Shown here in pieces: positions 1-5,179 of a stretch of 11,615 nt of DNA. How positions within the stretch are numbered: position 1 is the first letter of the stretch; every line of letters begins with the position of its first letter. Source of the stretch: JAJKIP01 sp040509055. GTDB taxonomy: Bacteria > Bacteroidota > Bacteroidia > Chitinophagales > Chitinophagaceae. The stretch spans positions 1 to 11,615 of the forward strand of contig JBEVLT010000428.1 of NCBI GenBank assembly GCA_040509055.1, read 5' to 3'. Below the pieces are notes generated by a model. The model worked only from the letters and a program-made list of their open reading frames with translations. It did not search any database and was not told where the DNA came from. The position numbers and the translations under genes are program-made.

Positions 1-423
1 TCAAAGACCGAAACGATACCTGTGTCGGGCAACTGCGGCATGTGTAAAAGCACGATTGAAAAATCCGCCAAAAAGGCGGGCGCTTCCGAAGCAGCCTGGG
101 ATGCGGCTACACAGGTACTCACCGTTACGTATAACAGTTCATCTTCGGACGCTGCAAAGATCCAGCAAAGCATCGCCGCTGCCGGGTACGATACCCGCGA
201 TGTGAAAGCCTCCGATGCAGCCTACAACAAGCTGCATGATTGCTGCAAATACGAAAGGGCCGGCGCTGCAAAGGCAGCCTGCTGTGATGCGGGCAAATGC
301 GTAAAAGAGGACAACTGCTGCACAGCCGGAAAATGCGACAAAAAAGAAGGAAAGTGTGCCGGCACGAATGGTGACAAACACGGGGATTGCTGCAAGGGCG
401 CAAGCTGCGAAAAGAAATCGTAA
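1..423 (+). CDS. HMA-like protein with metallothionein-like Cys-rich tail (5' truncated)
   Basis: The frame is open from the first base, so the true start and probably a signal peptide lie left of the window; the GTG at 22 falls inside the first beta-strand of the domain and is not the start. 140 residues are visible. Residues 5-75 look like a heavy-metal-associated (HMA, ferredoxin-fold) domain: SGNCGMCKSTIEK gives the CxxC metal site (C12, C15), followed by the VLTVTY strand and the IAAAGYDT helix end. The last 60 residues hold 12 cysteines, with three related heptads CCDAGKC, CCTAGKC and CCKGASC, plus many Lys and Gly. From family knowledge, CxxC HMA modules bind Cu(I) or similar soft metals. 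The tail suggests extra metal storage, which is inference. The next gene follows after 23 bp, so the two are probably co-transcribed. Related Bacteroidota proteins are exported, but export cannot be seen here. Confidence 0.88.
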   Translation, partial: SKTETIPVSGNCGMCKSTIEKSAKKAGASEAAWDAATQVLTVTYNSSSSDAAKIQQSIAAAGYDTRDVKASDAAYNKLHDCCKYERAGAAKAACCDAGKCVKEDNCCTAGKCDKKEGKCAGTNGDKHGDCCKGASCEKKS

Positions 424-446
424 CTTTTACACCTTAAACATATACC

Positions 447-992
447 ATGAAAAAAGCAGCAATGATCATGCTGGTGCTGGCTGTGTTTTTTCAATCACAG
501 GCCCAGTTTACCAGTGCCTCTTTGCAGGCCAGCGGGCTCACCTGCTCCATGTGTAACAATGCGATCTACAAAGCGCTGAAAGCATTGCCTTTTGTAACTT
601 CCGTAGAGTCCAACATAAAGAATGCAACGTTCGACATTGCATTCAGTGATAATGCCGCTGTGGAAATAGATGCGCTCAAAAATGCGGTGGAAGATGCAGG
701 TTTTTTTGTCGCTTCATTTACCCTGACCGGTAGCTTCGACAACGTGGCCATTGCCAACGACAGGCATGTGGTAATCGGCAGCCGCCAGTTTCATTTTCTG
801 AATGTGAGCGACCGGGTGCTGGACGGGCAGCAAACCATTACCGTTGTGGACAAGGGTTTTTTACCGGCAAAGAACTTTCGAAAGTTCAGCGCGGCGACGA
901 AGATGACCTGTATCCAAAGCGGTAAGGCCGGCGCCTGTTGTGCCAAAGAGGGGCTCAGCGAAAGCACGCGCATTTATCACGTAACCATTTAA
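447..992 (+). CDS. Exported heavy-metal-associated (HMA) domain protein
   Basis: 181 residues. The N-terminus MKKAAMIMLVLAVFFQSQAQ is a good Sec signal peptide with likely cleavage after A19. An HMA domain follows (about residues 24-92) with GLTCSMC (C33, C36) as the metal site, then helix-strand elements ending in the DAGFFVAS region. The rest (about 95-181) has no domain I recognise and carries three further cysteines near the C-terminus (C155 and the pair C164/C165). Role by inference: a periplasmic copper or soft-metal binding protein or chaperone, partner of the upstream Cys-rich HMA protein. The start is an ATG without a Shine-Dalgarno, usual in Bacteroidota. A strong hairpin terminator begins 9 bp after the stop, so this gene probably ends the major short transcript. 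Confidence 0.88.
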   Translation: MKKAAMIMLVLAVFFQSQAQFTSASLQASGLTCSMCNNAIYKALKALPFVTSVESNIKNATFDIAFSDNAAVEIDALKNAVEDAGFFVASFTLTGSFDNVAIANDRHVVIGSRQFHFLNVSDRVLDGQQTITVVDKGFLPAKNFRKFSAATKMTCIQSGKAGACCAKEGLSESTRIYHVTI

Positions 993-1001
993 TTCAAACC
1001 G

Positions 1002-1028
1002 GGTCCCGGCGCATAGCCGGGACCTTTT
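1002..1028 (+). terminator. Intrinsic terminator or attenuator between the HMA genes and the TlpA gene
   Basis: A perfect 9-bp inverted repeat, GGTCCCGGC (1002-1010) and GCCGGGACC (1016-1024), with a 5-nt loop GCATA, is followed directly by TTTT. The stem is GC-rich and lies in the 51-bp gap between two same-strand genes. The T tract is short (4), so partial read-through into the TlpA-like gene is likely. Only 15 bp separate it from the next start and no -7 box is visible there, which favours an attenuator inside one long operon over a complete stop. Confidence 0.8.
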
Positions 1029-1043
1029 AAAATCTGATCTGTA

Positions 1044-1535
1044 ATGAACCGTTACAAATGGGGTTTGTTTACAGTGCTTTCTTTTTTTCTTTTTGTTTCC
1101 GCGAAAGCGCAGGTACGTCCGGGCCAGCAGGCCCCGGAGATCGCCTTGCCGGGGCTGAAGGGAGATACGATCCGCCTTTCTTCGCTGAAAGGCAAAGTGG
1201 TGCTGGTTGACTTCTGGGCATCCTGGTGCGGCCCCTGCCGTGCGTCCAACAGGCGGCTGGTGAAGCTGTACCCGAAATACAGGAACAAGGGATTCGAGAT
1301 ACTCGGGGTATCGCTCGACCAGGATCCAAAAGACTGGCGGCGTGCGGTAACGCAGGATAAAATAAGCTGGCCGCAGGTGATCGACAATGGGGGATGGGAG
1401 GCAAAGACCGGTCTGCAGTGGAATATTTACCAGATACCGACCTCGTTCCTTATCGATAAGCAGGGCCGGGTAGTAGGCATGGATCTCGAAGGAAAAGCAC
1501 TGGAAAAAGCGCTTGACGATCTGCTGGGTTCATAG
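1044..1535 (+). CDS. TlpA/ResA-like periplasmic thioredoxin-fold oxidoreductase
   Basis: 163 residues. A signal peptide (about residues 1-22, ending VSAKAQ) precedes a TlpA/AhpC-TSA-like thioredoxin fold: GQQAPEIALPGLKGD, then LKGKVVLVDFWASWCGPCR with the catalytic pair C62-GP-C65, the EILGVSLDQD strand, and the cis-proline loop YQIPTSFLID (P132). The length is typical of a single-domain TlpA protein. Family role: thiol-disulfide reduction of exported proteins. Here it sits among genes for exported Cys-rich and CxxC proteins, so the likely job is keeping metal-binding thiols reduced; this is inference. It could equally pair with the MauE-type membrane protein encoded at 3029, as MauD does with MauE. 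The next gene starts 14 bp after the stop, so the genes are clearly co-transcribed. Confidence 0.93.
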   Translation: MNRYKWGLFTVLSFFLFVSAKAQVRPGQQAPEIALPGLKGDTIRLSSLKGKVVLVDFWASWCGPCRASNRRLVKLYPKYRNKGFEILGVSLDQDPKDWRRAVTQDKISWPQVIDNGGWEAKTGLQWNIYQIPTSFLIDKQGRVVGMDLEGKALEKALDDLLGS

Positions 1536-1549
1536 ATCACCGTTTTACC

Positions 1550-2395
1550 ATGAAGAAATATTGTACGATAGTCCTGCTGCTTTGTTTTATCCATACGCAG
1601 GCGCAGGAACTGTATGTATACACAGAGCCTGCCTCGGTGGTGCCGGCACGATCGCTGGCGATACGGCTCGGCGCCAGCTACAACCTGGACCGGATACACA
1701 CCGACCGGGTTACCCAACGGTATACACCTGAGCTGGCCTGGGGTATCAGTAAAAAGCTGATGCTGCGTGCAGGCGCCAGTTTTGCCGACATGCATACCCG
1801 CAGTTTTGGCTGGGATGCCGCATATGCATATGCTCAATACCGGTTTCTTTCAGTGGACGGGGTGCACCGGCATTTCCGGGCCGCGGTTTTTGCCAAAGCC
1901 GCACATAGCCGGAATCCGTTTCATTATGATGAAGTAAGCCTGGTGGACAAAAGCGGGGTAACGGCCGGCCTGGTTGCTACTGCGCTGGCTCATAAAACGG
2001 CGGTATCCGTTTCGGTCAGCAACACGCAGGTACTGGGCAAGGCCAGGACCAGCAAAGTGCTTTATATACCGGAGCGTAATTTCCAGGCCCTGAACTATAC
2101 CCTGTCGGCCGGCTACCTGCTGCTGCCGCGGCAGTATACTGATTACAGGCAGACCAACCTGAACCTGTATGCCGAGCTGCTGGCGCAGCAGACACTGGAC
2201 CGGAAGACGCATTACATCGACCTGGCGCCCTCTGTGCAGCTGATATTCAACAGCATTTCCAAACTGAATATCGGTTACCGCTTCCAGCTTTCCGGCAACA
2301 TGGTGCGCATGGCGGAGCGAAGCCTGCTGGTAAGCTATGAGTACACCTTTCTGAATGCGATAAAGAAAAAGAAACGTCATGCAGCTCACGATTAA
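1550..2395 (+). CDS. Predicted outer-membrane beta-barrel protein, function unknown
   Basis: 281 residues. The signal peptide MKKYCTIVLLLCFIHTQAQ probably cleaves after A18. The mature part is rich in alternating aromatic and hydrophobic strands (LAIRLGASYNLDR, YTPELAWGISKKLMLRAGASF, LNIGYRFQLSGNM, SLLVSYEYTFLN) with polar turns, which fits an outer-membrane barrel of about 10-12 strands. I recognise no named family. Proteins of this kind are common next to metal-handling HMA genes in Bacteroidota, but no activity is known to me. The C-terminal strand is followed by a basic tail (AIKKKKRHAAHD), so the last residue is not the usual terminal aromatic. The 3' end overlaps the next gene by 17 nt, implying translational coupling to the regulator. 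Confidence 0.8.
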   Translation: MKKYCTIVLLLCFIHTQAQELYVYTEPASVVPARSLAIRLGASYNLDRIHTDRVTQRYTPELAWGISKKLMLRAGASFADMHTRSFGWDAAYAYAQYRFLSVDGVHRHFRAAVFAKAAHSRNPFHYDEVSLVDKSGVTAGLVATALAHKTAVSVSVSNTQVLGKARTSKVLYIPERNFQALNYTLSAGYLLLPRQYTDYRQTNLNLYAELLAQQTLDRKTHYIDLAPSVQLIFNSISKLNIGYRFQLSGNMVRMAERSLLVSYEYTFLNAIKKKKRHAAHD

Positions 2396-2942
2396 GAACA
2401 TGGTATGCGACCGCTGCATCAAAAGCGTGGCAGGTATATTCCGGTCGGCCGGCATCACGCCGGCGGCAATCCGGCTGGGTGTGGTGGAGACGGAAGAGGC
2501 GATTCCCGATGCCACGCTGGACCAGCTGCGCAATGCGCTGGAGGCAGAAGGATTTGCCATCGTTGACGATCAGCGGGCCCGGCTGGTGGAGCAGGTGAAG
2601 CAGCTGATCATACAACTGGTGCATTACGGTGAACTGGATGAAATGCGTGGTAATCTTTCTGATTACCTCAGCCGCCTGCTGCACAAGGATTACAACTATC
2701 TCAGTAATCTGTTTTCTGCCGTTGCCGATACCACCATCGAACAATATTTTATCCTGCAAAAGACCGAGAAGGTAAAAGAATGGCTGGTATATGATGAGCT
2801 GACGCTGAGCGAAATGGCATTCAGACTGGGTTATAGCAGCGTGGCTCATTTATCCGCCCAGTTCAAAAAAATGACCGGCATGACGCCCAGCCAGTTCAGG
2901 AAACTAAAAGATCATCACCGCCGGCAACTGGATACCATCTAA
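2379..2942 (+). CDS. HMA-AraC fusion: putative one-component metal-sensing transcription regulator
   Basis: 187 residues, no signal peptide, so cytoplasmic. Residues 1-65 look like a compact HMA/ferredoxin-fold module with NMVCDRCI (C10, C13) in the metal-binding loop and DATLDQLRNALEAEGFAIV as helix and strand. A helical linker (about 66-88) leads to an AraC/XylS-type double helix-turn-helix (about 90-178), with LSEMAFRLGYSSVAHLSAQFKKMTGMTPSQFRK as the hallmark second HTH and C-terminal helix. The usual AraC cupin-like effector domain is absent; the metal-binding domain takes its place. Inference: soft-metal (probably copper) binding or thiol oxidation controls DNA binding, most likely at this locus. 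The ATG at 2379 lies inside the preceding gene (17-nt overlap) and is the only start that keeps the intact HMA domain. Similar proteins occur in other Bacteroidota, but I know of no characterised one. Confidence 0.9.
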   Translation: MQLTIKNMVCDRCIKSVAGIFRSAGITPAAIRLGVVETEEAIPDATLDQLRNALEAEGFAIVDDQRARLVEQVKQLIIQLVHYGELDEMRGNLSDYLSRLLHKDYNYLSNLFSAVADTTIEQYFILQKTEKVKEWLVYDELTLSEMAFRLGYSSVAHLSAQFKKMTGMTPSQFRKLKDHHRRQLDTI

Positions 2943-2957
2943 TCTGTAAATCCTGTA

Positions 2958-2971
2958 ACAGGAAACAGGAA
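2958..2971 (+). repeat. Tandem ACAGGAA repeat, possible regulator site
   Basis: Two head-to-tail copies of ACAGGAA (2958-2964 and 2965-2971). The first also forms an 11-bp palindrome with the preceding bases, CCTGTAACAGG (2952-2962). A third CAGGAA lies at 2999-3004, directly before the TTTG of a possible -7 box. Direct repeats upstream of a promoter are the usual form of AraC-family operators, and the AraC-type gene ends just before. The repeats are short and could be chance. Confidence 0.35.
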
Positions 2972-3001
2972 TTGTATAAGGCCGGCAGCCCTTACCTGCA
3001 G

Positions 3002-3009
3002 GAACTTTG
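3002..3009 (+). promoter_or_regulatory. Possible Bacteroidota -7 box for the HMA-MauE gene
   Basis: GAACTTTG matches the Bacteroidota -7 consensus TAnnTTTG in all but the first base. It sits 20 nt upstream of the ATG at 3029, in the 86-bp gap after the regulator gene. No clear TTTG -33 box is visible at the usual distance, as expected if an activator is required; that link is speculative. Confidence 0.4.
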
Positions 3010-3028
3010 TGTCATCAATCTATTATTT

Positions 3029-3778
3029 ATGACACATACTTACAACATCAGCGGCATGACCTGCACCGGTTGCCAGGCTAAAGTACAGGGCCTGTTATCG
3101 GCAGCGCCCGGCATCCACAAGGTCAGCATCGACCTGGCTGCCGGACAGGCTGCTCTGGAAATGGACCAGCACGTGGCCACAGAAACGCTGCAGGAAGCGC
3201 TGAAAGCTCATCCGCGCTACCATATCACGGAAGCAACGCCACCTCATTCCATGCCGGCTGCTGCTCACAACGCAACGGCAGAAGAGGAAGCCAAAACCTG
3301 GTGGCAGACATATAAACCCGTATTGCTGGTATTTGCCTACATCGCGGGTGCAACCATCCTGGCAGAGATCGCCATCGGCGAATGGATGTGGATGCGCTGG
3401 ATGAATCATTTCATGGCCGGGTTTTTTCTTGTCTTTTCCTTTTTCAAGCTGCTCGACCTGCGCGGTTTTGCCGACAGCTATGCCACGTACGATATCATTG
3501 CCAGGCGATGGAGCGGCTGGGGCTATGTTTATGCATTTACCGAACTGGCGCTGGGCCTGGCCTTTCTCACGGGTTTTTATCCCATGTTGACCAACAGCGT
3601 CACCTTCATCGTCATGAGCCTGAGCATCGCCGGCGTATTGCAGAGCGTGCTGAACAAACGGAAGATCCGCTGTGCCTGCCTGGGTGCGGTTTTCAACCTG
3701 CCAATGAGCACGATCACCATTATCGAAGATGCACTGATGATCGGGATGAGTGCCATCATGCTGATCGCATTTGTATAA
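3029..3778 (+). CDS. HMA-MauE/DoxX-like membrane fusion protein
   Basis: 249 residues from the ATG at 3029. A longer frame from a TTG at 2972 adds 19 residues with no domain content and would run through the promoter-like region. Residues 1-68 form an HMA domain with the textbook site GMTCTGC (C12, C15). A His/Ala-rich linker (about 70-92) leads to about five hydrophobic segments: VLLVFAYIAGATILAEIAI, a segment around MAGFFLVFSFFKLLDL, one around YAFTELALGLAFLTGF, one around VTFIVMSLSIAGVL, and a C-terminal one. Between the last two is KIRCACLGAVFNLP (C215, C217), typical of the MauE/DoxX group. MauE is linked in methylamine dehydrogenase maturation to the thioredoxin-like MauD. Here a TlpA-like gene in the same operon could be the partner. 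Inferred role: moving reducing equivalents or metal between the cytoplasm and periplasmic thiols. Confidence 0.9.
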   Translation: MTHTYNISGMTCTGCQAKVQGLLSAAPGIHKVSIDLAAGQAALEMDQHVATETLQEALKAHPRYHITEATPPHSMPAAAHNATAEEEAKTWWQTYKPVLLVFAYIAGATILAEIAIGEWMWMRWMNHFMAGFFLVFSFFKLLDLRGFADSYATYDIIARRWSGWGYVYAFTELALGLAFLTGFYPMLTNSVTFIVMSLSIAGVLQSVLNKRKIRCACLGAVFNLPMSTITIIEDALMIGMSAIMLIAFV

Positions 3779-3811
3779 GCATGATGCTGGAATCAAAATA
3801 AAACAAGTTGT

Positions 3812-5173
3812 ATGAAAAAATTAATGCTATTACTGCTGGTATCCGGTTCATTACGGGTGTTGGCCCAGCATGTTCACCAGGCGATGCCGGCCAGACCTGA
3901 TACGGCCCGGCAGACAACAGATACGCTGCCCCTGCACGACGGTCATTCTGTGCAGGCTGATGCGCTCATGAGCCATGCTTTTTCGCTGCACCTGCCCATG
4001 AGCCGCAACGGTTCCGGTACAGGCTGGCTGCCCGATACCTCGCCGGTGTACGGTTACATGCTCCATTCGAAAAAATGGATGTACATGCTGCATGGCAGTG
4101 TATTCTTAAGATACAATCACCAGGATGTTGCCGGCAAAGGAACAAGAGGCGGCGACCGGTTCGATGCGCCGACCTGGTTTATGCTGATGGGACAGCGAAG
4201 GGTTGGTAAAAACGGCTTATTTCATGTCAATACCATGTTGTCGCTGGATCCCCTTATCGAAGGCGGCAGGGGTTATCCGCTGCTGTTCCAGACCGGTGAA
4301 AGCTACAAAGGCCGGCCGCTGGCAGACCGGCAGCACCCGCATGATTTCGTGACCGGGCTATCGGTTGGCTATGCCCATGCTTTTTCAAAGAATACGGATG
4401 TGTTTGTGTATGCCGGTTATCCCGGCGAGCCCGCATTGGGCCCGGTTACTTTTATGCACCGGCCTTCTGCCCTCGACAATCCCAATTCGCCCATTTCCCA
4501 TCACTGGGTAGATGCTACCCACATTACCTTTGGTGTGGTGACGGTAGGGGTGCGTGAGGGACGGTTCAGGCTGGAAGCCTCTTCCTTCACAGGCCGCGAG
4601 CCGGATGAAAAACGCTACAGTTTCGACAAGCCCCGGTTCGATTCGTGGAGTGGCCGGTTGTCTTTCAATCCTTCTGCCAGTTGGGCACTGCAGGCTTCAC
4701 ATGGATATATGAAAAGCCCGGAAGCGCTGCACCCCGGTGAAAACGTGCACAGGACCACGGCTTCCGCCATTTACAGCCTGGCGATGAATGACGAAAACCG
4801 GCTGAATGCAACAGCCCTGTGGGGCCTGAACAAACAACGTGATCATAAAGGCGAAAATGCCTTCCTGCTGGAAGCGGCCTTGCGGAAAAATAAGAGCGCC
4901 GTGTATACCCGTTACGAGTTTACCGAAAAATCCGGCGAAGAACTGGTGCTGGCGCCCTTGTTCGATGCGCATGAGCGGTTTGGTGTACATACATGGACCC
5001 TTGGCATCAACCGGGACCTGCTGGAATGGGGCAACACCCGGATCGCGGCTGGCGGGCAATGGAGTATATACAAGGCCCCAGCCCGGCTGGATGGCTTGTA
5101 TGGCCGTTTTCCCATGGCCGTACAGGTATATATCAGGCTGTACCCGGCCCTGATGCGGGCCGGCAGCATGTAA
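3812..5173 (+). CDS. His/Met-rich exported, probably outer-membrane, protein of a metal locus
   Basis: 453 residues with a signal peptide (MKKLMLLLLVSGSLRVLAQ, cleavage likely after A18). The first 80 or so mature residues are unusually rich in His and Met (HVHQAM, LHDGH, MSHAFSLHLPMSR, GYMLHSKKWMYMLHG), the preferred ligands of Cu and Ag. The rest shows barrel-like strands and landmarks I associate with a conserved uncharacterised family often found beside copper genes: DRQHPHDF, SHHWVDATHITFGV and FTGREPDE. The C-terminus ends in strands (VQVYIRLYP). Function unknown; surface or outer-membrane metal handling is inference from composition and neighbours. It is the last gene of the + strand block, 33 bp after the MauE fusion, and ends only 6 bp from the stop of the convergent lipoprotein gene. 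Confidence 0.85.
   Translation: MKKLMLLLLVSGSLRVLAQHVHQAMPARPDTARQTTDTLPLHDGHSVQADALMSHAFSLHLPMSRNGSGTGWLPDTSPVYGYMLHSKKWMYMLHGSVFLRYNHQDVAGKGTRGGDRFDAPTWFMLMGQRRVGKNGLFHVNTMLSLDPLIEGGRGYPLLFQTGESYKGRPLADRQHPHDFVTGLSVGYAHAFSKNTDVFVYAGYPGEPALGPVTFMHRPSALDNPNSPISHHWVDATHITFGVVTVGVREGRFRLEASSFTGREPDEKRYSFDKPRFDSWSGRLSFNPSASWALQASHGYMKSPEALHPGENVHRTTASAIYSLAMNDENRLNATALWGLNKQRDHKGENAFLLEAALRKNKSAVYTRYEFTEKSGEELVLAPLFDAHERFGVHTWTLGINRDLLEWGNTRIAAGGQWSIYKAPARLDGLYGRFPMAVQVYIRLYPALMRAGSM
5144..5163. terminator. GC hairpin at the convergent gene ends, candidate 3' end signal
   Basis: A perfect 7-bp inverted repeat, CCGGCCC (5144-5150) and GGGCCGG (5157-5163), with a 6-nt loop, lies within the last codons of the + strand gene and just beyond the stop of the - strand gene. 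No T tract follows on either strand, so it is not a standard intrinsic terminator. It could stabilise or block transcripts at the convergent junction. The 6-bp gap itself holds nothing else. Confidence 0.35.
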
Positions 5174-5179
5174 CTGCAT

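Noticed and set aside
22..24. GTG as start of the first gene
   Set aside because: The frame is open upstream to base 1 and this codon lies within the first HMA strand; the real start is outside the window.
1850..2560. 236-residue open frame on the - strand across the barrel and regulator genes
   Set aside because: It covers two well-supported + strand genes and shows low-complexity His/Gln/Arg-rich shadow composition.
2972..3028. TTG-initiated N-terminal extension of the HMA-MauE gene
   Set aside because: The 19 extra residues have no homologous-looking content, and the ATG at 3029 places the HMA domain at the N-terminus as is usual.
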